A DNA stretch of 38,300 nucleotides from Gammaproteobacteria bacterium RIFCSPLOWO2_12_47_11 (GCA_001801885.1 MGYU01000045.1:1-38300), one strand, 5' to 3'; counted from the first letter of the stretch, positions 9,767 to 17,725 are shown. Translations and numbers: made by a program. Notes: generated by a model not told the origin, from the sequence alone.

Positions 9767-9870
9767 TGAAGGACGCTCCTGATAGGCTTGATATAACTAC
9801 TATAGCAGACAATTCGCCCGGAAAAAGATTCCATTGTGCTGCGTCGCAATATCTGATGAAAGTATAAATA

Positions 9871-10182
9871 CTAACCGGAGTTTTCCTTGCAGTTCAGATC
9901 GATAAACCATTGCGGAAAAGTAACCGGTAATCGGACTTCAACGAGTTTATCGCGACCCAGTTTGCCACCGACGATCCTGACCTGTGTTTTTTTTGTACCA
10001 AAGTCCCGGGCCAGCATCGTAATCAATTCTTTATTTGCCTTGCCATCCACCGGGGGTGATTTGACCCGGATACGTAACCGCATGTCCAGTAACCCGCTCA
10101 CTTCATTGATTTTCGCCCCGGGATGCAGGTGTATCTTCAATAACAGGGCATCATTCTGCCAGTGACACCAGTGTCCATTCAT
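9871..10182 (-). CDS. yggU: YggU family protein (DUF167)
   Basis: This 103-residue small protein belongs to the DUF167/YggU family, whose function is unknown. Family features are LLKIHLHPGAKINEVSGL, the core VKSPPVDGKANKELITMLARDFG and the GGKLGRDKLVEV strand. The start overlaps the yggT stop by 4 bases (ATGA), so translation is probably coupled. yggT-yggU pairs are common in proteobacteria. Confidence 0.93.
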   Translation of the reverse strand: MNGHWCHWQNDALLLKIHLHPGAKINEVSGLLDMRLRIRVKSPPVDGKANKELITMLARDFGTKKTQVRIVGGKLGRDKLVEVRLPVTFPQWFIDLNCKENSG

Positions 10183-10775
10183 AGTATGCGTATCGGGTAA
10201 CCGGCCAGGATGTTGCCAAAATCCTGCAGGGGCGCAATCAGTATCATCAGCAGAAGGTTTAATGCGATCAATGCAACAAAAGGCGACCAGTCAAGCCCGC
10301 CGGCCGGTGGAACCAACCGCCGCAGGCGGCGAAACAGGGGATCAGTCAACTGATACATTAAAACAGTCACCGGGTTATAGGCACCGGGGTTGATCCAGCT
10401 GGTCAGGGCCTGAAATATGATGACTATCAGGTAGATCCATATCATCATTTTCAGCAGGTGGGTGATGATCAATACCAACAATCCGGAAACGGCAGGTATG
10501 CCACCTGTTTTCAACAAGGCGAGCAGACACAATTCAATCCCTTGTAATACGATCAACAACAGGATTGAGGGCCAGTCTATGCCTTTATATCCGGGGATCC
10601 AGCGGCGCAGATAACGCAGCACGGGATTGGTCACGGTGATCAGGAATTGTGAAACCGGGTTATAAAAATCGGCGCGTACCAGTTGCAGCAGGAAACGCAA
10701 CATGACCGCCAGTATATACAGCAGGAACAAAAGGCTGATCAGGTATTCGCCGGCATTGGCCAGATAGGGACTCAC
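10179..10775 (-). CDS. yggT: YggT family integral membrane protein
   Basis: This 198-residue membrane protein is built from two tandem YggT repeats. Each has a transmembrane helix, a loop with a (Q/N)P-x-(S/T)-x-F/L pattern and a second helix: FYNPVSQFLITVTNPVLRYLRRWIPG in the first half and NPGAYNPVTVLMYQLTDPLFRRLRRL in the second, giving about four helices. The family has been linked to osmotic shock tolerance and membrane processes, but its molecular role is not known. It lies 2 bases after proC and overlaps yggU by 4 bases. Confidence 0.93.
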   Translation of the reverse strand: MSPYLANAGEYLISLLFLLYILAVMLRFLLQLVRADFYNPVSQFLITVTNPVLRYLRRWIPGYKGIDWPSILLLIVLQGIELCLLALLKTGGIPAVSGLLVLIITHLLKMMIWIYLIVIIFQALTSWINPGAYNPVTVLMYQLTDPLFRRLRRLVPPAGGLDWSPFVALIALNLLLMILIAPLQDFGNILAGYPIRIL

Positions 10776-10777
10776 GT

Positions 10778-11608
10778 TTATTTATCTCCACCCAGTATTC
10801 TGGCAAGTTCCTGAGAGCGTTGAAATGCCGCATGGATTGCCTTGTTGATCAATTCATCAAGCCTGCCTTCCTGCAAGACCTTCAGTGCCCGTTCGGTAGT
10901 GCCACCAGGTGAAGTCACCTGTTTACGCAAATCTTCCGGATCGTGTTCACTTTCCAGTGCCATTTTTGCTGCGCCCAGTGCCGTCTGTAACGTGAGTATC
11001 CGGGCCTGTTCTTTTGATAAGCCCAGTTGGATGCCGGCCTTTTCCATAATCTCCATAATATAAAAGTAATAGGCAGGACCACTGCCGGACAGGGCCGTCA
11101 CCGCATCGATCAGGGTTTCATCCATGACCCAGATCACGATACCGGTTGAACGCATGATGGATTCAGCAATGTCGCGTTGCACATCATTGACATTATCGTT
11201 GGCGCATAAGGCAGCAGCACCCGTCCCGATTAATGCAGGCGTATTCGGCATGGCCCTGATGATGGCCAGTTTTTCGCCGGCCCAGCGTGCGAGATCGCCT
11301 AATCTTATCCCGGCAGCAATGGAGACGAGCAAGGGTTTTTCATGGCTGAATATTTCCCGTAAAGGAAGCAGTGTGTCTTTCATTTTTTGTGGTTTTACTG
11401 CCAGAACGACAACATGGGCGCCGTGTATGGCGTCTGCACTGTTGTCCAGCATTTCAATACCGTACAGGTTATTGATCAGCAGTCTCTGGGTATCATCAAT
11501 ATCCACGCCGGATATGCAGTTTGCGGGATAACCGTTGTTGATCAAACCGCCTATCAGACTGCATCCCATATTGCCGCAGCCGATGAATGTGATCCTGATG
11601 TTTTCCAT
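10778..11608 (-). CDS. proC: Pyrroline-5-carboxylate reductase
   Basis: This 276-residue enzyme reduces 1-pyrroline-5-carboxylate to proline with NAD(P)H, the last step of proline synthesis. The N-terminal Rossmann motif is ITFIGCGNMGCSLIGGL; VVLAVKPQ follows, then IIRAMPNTPALIGTGAAALC. The C-terminal dimerisation domain carries DAVTALSGSGPAYYF and the signature QVTSPGGTTERAL. The length is normal. It follows yggS by 75 bases in the yggS-proC-yggT-yggU order known from many gammaproteobacteria. Confidence 0.97.
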   Translation of the reverse strand: MENIRITFIGCGNMGCSLIGGLINNGYPANCISGVDIDDTQRLLINNLYGIEMLDNSADAIHGAHVVVLAVKPQKMKDTLLPLREIFSHEKPLLVSIAAGIRLGDLARWAGEKLAIIRAMPNTPALIGTGAAALCANDNVNDVQRDIAESIMRSTGIVIWVMDETLIDAVTALSGSGPAYYFYIMEIMEKAGIQLGLSKEQARILTLQTALGAAKMALESEHDPEDLRKQVTSPGGTTERALKVLQEGRLDELINKAIHAAFQRSQELARILGGDK

Positions 11609-11683
11609 ATTGTTTTGTCCGGGTTGTAAGCCTTTATGCTGTTTTTACCAGCAGTTTAACAACAAGAGATCACGAATGCATGA

Positions 11684-12367
11684 TCATGTCCTTGCGCCGA
11701 ATAATGCAGTTCCAATTCTTACAATAGTGGCCCCTTCGGCAATAGCCGCTTCCATATCCTGGGTCGTGCCCATAGACAGGGTATCCAGTAGCATTAGCGG
11801 GGAGTTGACAGCATCCAGTAGCATTTTAACCTGACGAAAAGGTTTGCGTTGCAGTCCGGTATCTGTGGAGGGTTCCGGTAAGGCCATGAGCCCCCGCAAT
11901 CTCAGACGAGGCAGATTTCTGCAATCCGCCACCAGTTGCGGCAGGTCAGCCGGTCTTACCCCGGATTTACTGTTCTCGTTACTGATGTTGATCTGGATGC
12001 AGATATTGAGGGGCGGAAGATGCCCGGGCCGGGCATCATTCAGTCTCCGGGCAATTTTAACCCGGTCTACACTGTGTACCCATTGAAAATATCCGGCAAT
12101 CTGGCGTGTTTTATTGGATTGCACCGGCCCTATGAAGTGCCAAATCAGGTGAGAATCGTTTATCTGCAGGATTTTATCAACAGCCTCCTGGACATAGTTT
12201 TCACCGAAATCGTACTGCCCGCATTTCCTGGCGGCACAGATTTCATCCGCAGACCGGGTTTTACTGACAGCCAGCAACTTTACCGAGCCCGGTCCACGGC
12301 CATATTTTTGTTCGGCCTGACGTATCCGGCCCATTGTCAATTCAAGTGATTTGGCTATGTTTTTCAT
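11684..12367 (-). CDS. yggS: PLP-homeostasis protein, YggS/PLPBP family
   Basis: This 227-residue single-domain protein has the fold of the N-terminal barrel of alanine racemase and binds pyridoxal 5'-phosphate. It has no known catalytic activity; family members keep vitamin B6 and amino acid pools in balance. The PLP lysine lies in VKLLAVSKTRSADEI, followed by the family motifs DFGENYVQE, WHFIGPVQSNKTRQIA, NISNENSKSG and LSMGTTQDMEAAI with VRIGTALFGAR at the C-terminus. It is the first gene of the yggS-proC-yggT-yggU set and is divergent from pilT over a 189-base gap. Confidence 0.95.
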   Translation of the reverse strand: MKNIAKSLELTMGRIRQAEQKYGRGPGSVKLLAVSKTRSADEICAARKCGQYDFGENYVQEAVDKILQINDSHLIWHFIGPVQSNKTRQIAGYFQWVHSVDRVKIARRLNDARPGHLPPLNICIQINISNENSKSGVRPADLPQLVADCRNLPRLRLRGLMALPEPSTDTGLQRKPFRQVKMLLDAVNSPLMLLDTLSMGTTQDMEAAIAEGATIVRIGTALFGART

Positions 12368-12556
12368 GGAATAGCAGTAGTCTATACTTTAAAAAATAAG
12401 TAAGATTGTGATGTATCTGCAAACCCTGTAAAAACTATTAATATTTATAACGGGCATAGGTTGCTGATTTACCGGAGATCGGCGGCTCACCCGGATTACA
12501 ATAATGTTATAGTCAGCATACTATCCTTGACTGGCAATACCTGATTGGAGGACTAG

Positions 12557-13591
12557 ATGGATATCGGTGAACTGCTTGCTTTTAGTGTAAAAAACGGGGC
12601 TTCCGACCTGCATTTATCCGCCGGTCTGCCACCGATGATCCGGGTTGATGGAGATGTCCGCCGTATCAATGTGCCCTCCATGGACCATAAAGATGTCCAT
12701 GACATGGTATATGACATCATGAATGACAAGCAACGCAAGGACTATGAGGAATTTCTGGAGTGTGACTTTTCCTTCGAGGTACCGAAACTTGCTCGCTTCC
12801 GCGTTAACGCAGCCAACCAGAACCGGGGTGCATTTGCCGTATTTCGTACCATTCCTTCCGAGATCAAGAGTCTGGAAGAATTGAATTGTCCAACCATATT
12901 CAAGGATATTTCCGATTATCCACGCGGTGTGGTGCTGGTCACCGGTCCAACCGGTTCAGGCAAGTCGACGACACTTGCGGGCATGGTTAACCACAAAAAT
13001 GAAAGTGAATATGGCCACATTCTTACCGTTGAAGATCCTATAGAATTCGTCCATACCAGCAAAAAATGCTTGATCAACCAGCGTGAAGTGCACCGTGACA
13101 CACTGGGGTTTAATGAGGCGCTCAGGTCTGCATTGCGTGAAGACCCGGATGTGATTCTGGTGGGTGAAATGCGCGATCTGGAAACGATACGGCTGGCACT
13201 CACTGCCGCTGAGACCGGTCACCTGGTGTTTGGAACATTGCATACCAGTTCGGCTGCCAAGACCATCGACCGTGTTGTTGACGTGTTCCCGGCGGCGGAA
13301 AAGGACATGATCCGGGCCATGTTATCCGAATCATTGCGCGCTGTGATTTCACAAACATTGCTGAAGAAAAAGGGTGGTGGCCGGGTGGCAGCACATGAAA
13401 TCATGATCGGAACCCCGGCAATTCGAAACCTGATACGTGAAAACAAAATTGCCCAGATGTATTCGGCTATCCAGACCGGGCAGGCATTCGGCATGCAGAC
13501 GCTGGATCAAAATCTTAAACAACTCGTTGATAAAGGTGTCGTTACCAGGGATGACGCACGCGGCAAGGCCGCTAATAAGGACAATTTCTAG
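12557..13591 (+). CDS. pilT: Type IV pilus retraction ATPase PilT
   Basis: This 344-residue hexameric ATPase powers type IV pilus depolymerisation, driving twitching motility and DNA uptake. Visible parts: the N-terminal GASDLHLSAG motif, Walker A GPTGSGKST (residues 130-138), the Asp box VEDPIEFVH, Walker B DVILVGEMRD (E204), the His box TGHLVFGTLHT and the C-terminal AIRNLIRE motif (288-295), needed for retraction in studied PilTs. The length matches P. aeruginosa PilT (344). A GGAGGA Shine-Dalgarno lies 4 bases before the ATG. It heads a row with two related ATPases and a PilZ gene. The divergent yggS-proC-yggT neighbourhood is the classic pilT context. Confidence 0.97.
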   Translation: MDIGELLAFSVKNGASDLHLSAGLPPMIRVDGDVRRINVPSMDHKDVHDMVYDIMNDKQRKDYEEFLECDFSFEVPKLARFRVNAANQNRGAFAVFRTIPSEIKSLEELNCPTIFKDISDYPRGVVLVTGPTGSGKSTTLAGMVNHKNESEYGHILTVEDPIEFVHTSKKCLINQREVHRDTLGFNEALRSALREDPDVILVGEMRDLETIRLALTAAETGHLVFGTLHTSSAAKTIDRVVDVFPAAEKDMIRAMLSESLRAVISQTLLKKKGGGRVAAHEIMIGTPAIRNLIRENKIAQMYSAIQTGQAFGMQTLDQNLKQLVDKGVVTRDDARGKAANKDNF

Positions 13592-13623
13592 TCCAGGCTG
13601 ATTTTTAGAGGCAGGAGGGAAGT

Positions 13624-14799
13624 ATGGAGAGAGAACAGGCGATTAAATTCATGCGGGATCTTCTCAAGCTTATGTCCGAGAAGAAAGGCTCTGATTTGTT
13701 TATCACTGTAGACTTTCCTCCCGCTATCAAAATCGATGGCAAGGTCACCCCGGTCTCCAAGACCAAGCTCACTTCAGAAAATACCAAGGCCCTGGCCTAT
13801 GCCATCATGAATGACAAGCAACTCAAGGAATATGAGGCGACCAAGGAATGTAATTTTGCCATTAACCCAGTCGGTATCGGACGATTCCGTTGCAATGCCT
13901 TTGTCCAGATGAGTTTTTGCGGGCTGGTATTGCGTACCATCGAAACAGATGTGCCGACACTGGACAAGCTTGGCCTGCCTGAGGTGTTGAAAGAGATTTG
14001 CATGACCAAGCGTGGCCTGGTCATCATGGTCGGCGGTACCGGTTCAGGTAAATCCACATCGCTGGCTGCCATGATTAATTACCGGAACGAGAACAGTTTT
14101 GGTCATATCATCACGATTGAAGATCCGGTGGAGTATGTCCATCCGCATAAAAACTGCATCATCATGCAACGTGAAGTGGGTGTGGATACCGATGATTGGG
14201 ACATCGCACTTAAAAATACCCTGCGTCAGGCGCCCGATGTCATATTGCTCGGTGAGATTCGTGACCGCGAGACCATGGAGTTCGGTATCGCCTTTGCGGA
14301 AACCGGCCATCTGGCCATGGCGACATTGCACGCCAACAGTTCCAACCAGGCACTGGACCGTATTATCAATTTCTTCCCGGAAGAGCGCCGCCAGCAGTTG
14401 TTAATGGATTTGTCACTGAATCTCAAGGGCATAATCTCACAACGCCTGTTGAAAAAAGTAGATGGTGTGGGCCGTGTTGCCGCAATCGAAATTTTGCTGA
14501 ATTCCCCATTGATCGCCGATTTGATACTCAAGGGAGAGGTGCATGAGATCAAGGCAATCATGGGCAAGTCCAATGAACTGGGGATGAAAACCTTTGACCA
14601 GGCCCTGTTTGACCTTTTTGAAGCCGATTTGATTACCTTTGAAGATGCATTACGTAACGCTGATTCCATGAATGAATTGCGTCTGAGAATCAAGCTGGAA
14701 GGCAAGGCGGCGAAAGGTAAAGACTCTATGGAAGGCCTTGATCATCTCAGCCTGCATGAAGAAGAAGATGAGAAACCAGGCGGTATGTTGCGGCGATAG
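13624..14799 (+). CDS. pilU: PilT-dependent retraction ATPase PilU
   Basis: This 391-residue PilT/PilU-family ATPase carries GSDLFITVD near the N-terminus, Walker A GGTGSGKST (residues 137-145), the Asp box IEDPVEYVHP, Walker B DVILLGEIRD and the His box TGHLAMATLHAN. It lacks the AIRNLIRE motif of PilT; the same place reads LIADLILKGE. The Glu- and Asp-rich C-terminal tail and the length fit PilU (382 in P. aeruginosa). PilU usually works with PilT to add retraction force. A GGAGGG Shine-Dalgarno precedes the ATG. The gene follows pilT by 32 bases. Confidence 0.93.
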   Translation: MEREQAIKFMRDLLKLMSEKKGSDLFITVDFPPAIKIDGKVTPVSKTKLTSENTKALAYAIMNDKQLKEYEATKECNFAINPVGIGRFRCNAFVQMSFCGLVLRTIETDVPTLDKLGLPEVLKEICMTKRGLVIMVGGTGSGKSTSLAAMINYRNENSFGHIITIEDPVEYVHPHKNCIIMQREVGVDTDDWDIALKNTLRQAPDVILLGEIRDRETMEFGIAFAETGHLAMATLHANSSNQALDRIINFFPEERRQQLLMDLSLNLKGIISQRLLKKVDGVGRVAAIEILLNSPLIADLILKGEVHEIKAIMGKSNELGMKTFDQALFDLFEADLITFEDALRNADSMNELRLRIKLEGKAAKGKDSMEGLDHLSLHEEEDEKPGGMLRR

Positions 14800-14852
14800 T
14801 TATTTTTCTTTTGCTTAATAAATACACCGGATATAAATAAAATAAAACGCTT

Positions 14853-15911
14853 ATGGATATTACCCCCTATCTTAAATTAATGGTCGAAAAGAATGCCTCG
14901 GATTTGTTTTATACTGTGGATTCACCGGTTAAAATCAAACTGGAGGGCAAAGCTTCACCTGTAGGCAAAACAGTACTGAATTCAGAATTATGCAAGGCCG
15001 CCGCCTATGGCATCATGAATGAAAAGCAGATCAGGCATTTTGAAGAAACCATGGAGTGTGATTTTGCCATCGCCCTGCCGGATGGATCCGCCCGCTTTCG
15101 TGTGAATGTGTTCCAGCAGCGTGGCGAAGTGGGCATGGTATTGCGCCTGATCCCGTCCCGGATCCCCACGGTAGATGAACTCGGATTGCCGGAAATCCTC
15201 AAGGAAATGATCATGCTCAAGCGCGGACTTATCCTGATGGTGGGCGCTACCGGCTCCGGTAAATCAACAACACTTGCCGCCATGCTCAATCACCGTAATG
15301 AGAATATGGCTGGTCACATTCTGACTATTGAAGATCCGGTTGAATTCAGTCATCCCAATAAGAAATCTATTATTAACCAGAGGGAAGTCGGGGTTGATAC
15401 ACAATCTTACAGAAATGCATTGAGATCTTCATTACGTGAAGCGCCGGACGTGATCCTGATTGGTGAAATTCGTGACCGCGAGACCATGGAGGCGGCGCTG
15501 GAACTGTCCAATACCGGCCATCTGGCGATCTCGACCATGCATGCCAACAACGCCAACCAGGCGATGGAACGTGTGATCAATCTTTTCCCCCAGGACATGC
15601 ATAAACAACTGTTTATGGATTTGTCTTTGAATATCCGTGCAGTTGTTTCACAACGTCTGGTCCTCGCTATAGACGGGAAACGCTGTGCAGCCATCGAGAT
15701 CCTGATCAACACGCCGCATATTTCCGAGCTGATTCTGAAAGGTGATATAGACGAGCTCAAGGTAGCGATGGCCGAGAGTGGACAGAAGGGCATGCAGACT
15801 TTCGATCTGGCATTGTTCAATCTATATAAAGAAGGCCGGATTGAACTGGAAGAGGCGTTGAATAATGCTGACTCCAGGACGAACCTTGAAGCCAAGATCA
15901 ATTTCGGATAG
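14853..15911 (+). CDS. Third PilT/PilU family ATPase (PilU-like paralogue)
   Basis: This 352-residue ATPase has the full set of family motifs: NASDLFYTVD at the N-terminus, Walker A GATGSGKST (residues 131-139), the Asp box IEDPVEFSHP, Walker B DVILIGEIRD and the His box TGHLAISTMHAN. The place of AIRNLIRE reads HISELILKGDID, so it resembles PilU more than PilT, and the adjacent PilU is its closest relative in the window. It probably arose by duplication. It starts 53 bases after pilU in an AT-rich gap, with no clear Shine-Dalgarno before the ATG, so expression may be low or coupled. A role in pilus retraction is inferred from family and position; a role with another pilus-like system cannot be excluded. 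Confidence 0.9.
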   Translation: MDITPYLKLMVEKNASDLFYTVDSPVKIKLEGKASPVGKTVLNSELCKAAAYGIMNEKQIRHFEETMECDFAIALPDGSARFRVNVFQQRGEVGMVLRLIPSRIPTVDELGLPEILKEMIMLKRGLILMVGATGSGKSTTLAAMLNHRNENMAGHILTIEDPVEFSHPNKKSIINQREVGVDTQSYRNALRSSLREAPDVILIGEIRDRETMEAALELSNTGHLAISTMHANNANQAMERVINLFPQDMHKQLFMDLSLNIRAVVSQRLVLAIDGKRCAAIEILINTPHISELILKGDIDELKVAMAESGQKGMQTFDLALFNLYKEGRIELEEALNNADSRTNLEAKINFG

Positions 15912-16000
15912 TTGTTTCTATCGTTGTTTTTATTCATGCCTGACTATTCTGGTTATCAGGAACAAATGCATTTTTACTTTAACCGGATTCAGCATCAGTT

Positions 16001-16411
16001 ATGAGAGAATTTATCAGGCAAAACGCGGGCATCCCTGTCGAGGTTATCCATAATGGTGAACAATACAAATATATACTGGAGAATGTCAGTCTAGGCGGGT
16101 TGGCGTGTCAAGGCAGTTTGATGGTTGCTGTAAATACGCTGGTAGAGGTACGGATGCACCTGTTAATACCAGAGTACATCTCTCAGGGCCGTGTGGTATG
16201 GTGTAAAAAGAACGATGATCTTTTTGAGCTTGGTATAGAACATTGCGGCGACAGGGACAAGGCGAGATTACATATGATTGAACAAATCAGCAATATCGAG
16301 CACTACCGTAATGATATCAGGATTGCAGAAGGCAGGAATCTGGATGGAGAACAGGCTGCCAGAGAGTGGGTTGAAATTCACGGCGCAGATTTTCTCTCAA
16401 GTACCCGATAG
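16001..16411 (+). CDS. PilZ-domain protein
   Basis: This 136-residue protein is almost entirely a PilZ domain. The arginine-bearing start (RQNAGIPVEVIH) and the NVSLGGLACQG motif, matching the (D/N)-x-S-x-x-G signature, are the usual c-di-GMP contacts. The first motif has only one arginine near residue 5 plus R2, so the RxxxR element looks only partly kept and binding is not certain. The C-terminal 45 residues are charged and helical. It follows the third retraction ATPase by 89 bases on the same strand, suggesting a role in c-di-GMP control of pilus function. The start has no good Shine-Dalgarno. Confidence 0.8.
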   Translation: MREFIRQNAGIPVEVIHNGEQYKYILENVSLGGLACQGSLMVAVNTLVEVRMHLLIPEYISQGRVVWCKKNDDLFELGIEHCGDRDKARLHMIEQISNIEHYRNDIRIAEGRNLDGEQAAREWVEIHGADFLSSTR

Positions 16412-16456
16412 AAAACCAGAACCTGCAGATAGTGAGTTAATCAAGACTCACAAAAA

Positions 16457-16484
16457 AATAAAGGGGCTTTGCAGCCCCTTTATT
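16457..16484 (-). terminator. Intrinsic terminator of pqqA
   Basis: A 12-bp stem (16457-16468 with 16473-16484, core AAAGGGGCT/AGCCCCTTT) closes a 4-base TTGC loop. On the minus strand it is followed by a run of seven T bases (the complement of 16452-16458), the classic rho-independent pattern, 22 bases after the pqqA stop. On the plus strand it is followed by ATCAACTTG, so it acts mainly on the minus-strand gene, though it could also stop transcripts from the pil block. Confidence 0.85.
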
Positions 16485-16505
16485 ATCAACTTGTAATAGA
16501 GAGAT

Positions 16506-16580
16506 TTACTTGTTATTGATGTACATGGTTACTTCAAAACCAAAACGGATGTCGTTGTATTCAGGTGTTGACCATTTCAT
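16506..16580 (-). CDS. pqqA: Coenzyme PQQ precursor peptide PqqA
   Basis: This 24-codon gene encodes a peptide starting MKWSTPEYNDIRFG and ending FEVTMYINNK. It has the PqqA hallmark G-F-E-V-T-M-Y, with Glu16 and Tyr20 separated by three residues; these two side chains are joined by PqqE and become the backbone of pyrroloquinoline quinone. The length equals the 24-residue form known from Acinetobacter. A strong GGAGG Shine-Dalgarno lies 8 bases before the ATG, and an intrinsic terminator follows the stop, so it looks like an expressed one-gene unit. No pqqB, C, D or E is in the window. The remaining doubt is whether this is the main precursor or an additional copy. Confidence 0.93.
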   Translation of the reverse strand: MKWSTPEYNDIRFGFEVTMYINNK

Positions 16581-16627
16581 TGATGTATCCTCCAGGTTAA
16601 TTGATGAAACTGTAATAAACTTCTTTG

Positions 16628-16655
16628 TCTATAATATCTGCATCGCGCGTGCCAA
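16628..16655 (-). promoter_or_regulatory. Possible promoter of pqqA
   Basis: On the minus strand TTGGCA (16650-16655) is followed after 16 bases by TATAGA (16628-16633). The -10 box is about 47 bases upstream of the pqqA ATG, giving a short leader. A second candidate with TTGACT lies further upstream near 16717-16722, with a poorer -10 box. Sequence match only. Confidence 0.4.
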
Positions 16656-16760
16656 TTTTATCCAGGGGGCATGGGCGACATAAAATACCATATAATTCAA
16701 TTAGTTAATATATAGTCAAGATAGTTTATTCAAATCAGGATAGGCCAGTTGGTGCAGAAA

Positions 16761-16799
16761 ATGGTTACAATAAACCATCTGGATGGTTGTCATTAACCA
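16761..16799 (-). terminator. Hairpin arms after the pyr genes, possible terminator
   Basis: On the plus strand the arms read ATGGTT (16761-16766), AACCAT (16773-16778), ATGGTT (16783-16788) and AACCA (16795-16799). Each neighbouring pair can form a 5-6 bp hairpin and the forms exclude each other. They lie 34 bases after the stop of the PyrK-like gene. There is no proper T run, so the terminator role is tentative. Confidence 0.3.
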
Positions 16800-16832
16800 C
16801 ATAGTGCAAAACTCGTGTCCCTACTGCATCGG

Positions 16833-17720
16833 TCATGCGCTCTGCGGAAAGATGCTGGCAGCCTCAAACACCGGGCCATCTACACACACCCGTTTCATGG
16901 CAGGCCCCTCCTCCGTATGAATTTCTATGGCACAACCCGCACAACCACCCACGGCACAGGCCATGTATTCTTCCATGGAGATCTGGCAGGGTAGTGAATA
17001 CTCGTATGCCAGTTGACTGACGGCCTTGAGCATGGCTGTCGGGCCGCATGAAAAGATCTCGACTTCATATCTTTGGCCCGGCCCCAGACTGTTTAACCAG
17101 TGCCTGGCCAACCCGGTAACATAGCCTTCATAACAACCTGCATAACCTTGCAGGCTGGCAAGGCGGCTGGCTATGCCCCAGTCTTCAAGCAAAGGCATGG
17201 CCGCAATCACTCCATCAGGTATGCCGTTGATCATGATTTGTGAAGGGCGCAGTTTAAAAGGGAAAGGAATCTCGGAACCCATAATCACCAGGGGCTGCAG
17301 CTTCCTGGCGGTTTTCCTGATGTGTTCAGCCAGGAACACTATCGGGGGGATACCCACGCCACCGCCGATCAATAACGGATGTTTCCGGTAGTTTCCCAGT
17401 TTGAAGGGCAGGCCGATGGGGCCCAGCAAGTTCAGTAGATCACCGTTATTCCGTTGCGCCAGTTTTGCGGTACCTTCCCCGTGTATTTTATAAAGAATAT
17501 CTATCCAGCCTGCGTTTTTATCAGCACGCATGATCGACATGGGCCGGCGCATGGGCAGATCGATTGCGCATTGCAGATGAATAAAACTACCGGGTTGGGC
17601 ATGGGCAGCAGTCTCGGGGGCATGCAGGCGCAGCATGTATTGATCGCCGGGATAAGCCTGGTGTTCAAGTACCCTGGCATCTTCCTGGAAGATGGTATTA
17701 CGCGTTTCCGGATGTTTCAT
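16833..17720 (-). CDS. PyrK-like iron-sulfur flavoprotein (dihydroorotate dehydrogenase electron-transfer type)
   Basis: This 295-residue protein has the ferredoxin-reductase fold of PyrK. A flavin-binding segment shows RRPMSIMRAD, a pyridine-nucleotide domain carries LLIGGGVGIPPIVFLAEHI, and the C-terminus has a [2Fe-2S] site of PyrK spacing, CAVGGCAGC, followed by a fourth cysteine in KRVCVDGPVF. In class 1B dihydroorotate dehydrogenase, PyrK passes electrons from dihydroorotate to NAD. No pyrD lies in the window, and most gammaproteobacteria use a quinone-linked PyrD that needs no PyrK, so the partner is unknown. It is somewhat longer than typical PyrK (about 260). It follows pyrC' by 5 bases and is probably the last gene of the pyr operon. 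Confidence 0.8.
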   Translation of the reverse strand: MKHPETRNTIFQEDARVLEHQAYPGDQYMLRLHAPETAAHAQPGSFIHLQCAIDLPMRRPMSIMRADKNAGWIDILYKIHGEGTAKLAQRNNGDLLNLLGPIGLPFKLGNYRKHPLLIGGGVGIPPIVFLAEHIRKTARKLQPLVIMGSEIPFPFKLRPSQIMINGIPDGVIAAMPLLEDWGIASRLASLQGYAGCYEGYVTGLARHWLNSLGPGQRYEVEIFSCGPTAMLKAVSQLAYEYSLPCQISMEEYMACAVGGCAGCAIEIHTEEGPAMKRVCVDGPVFEAASIFPQSA

Positions 17721-17725
17721 GATAT

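Larger units (their letters stand above)
16412..16832. other. 421-base region between the PilZ and PyrK-like genes
   Basis: The only gene here is the minus-strand pqqA at 16506-16580. Around it are its terminator (16457-16484), a possible promoter (16628-16655), an AT-rich stretch at about 16680-16740 and a set of mutually pairing arms at 16761-16799 next to the end of the PyrK-like gene. I see no tRNA or other RNA gene. Confidence 0.7.

Noticed and set aside
15407-15937. 176-codon open frame opposite the third PilT/PilU-family ATPase
   Set aside because: Antisense to a gene with full ATPase motifs; a similar long shadow lies opposite pilU, as expected from shared codon use.
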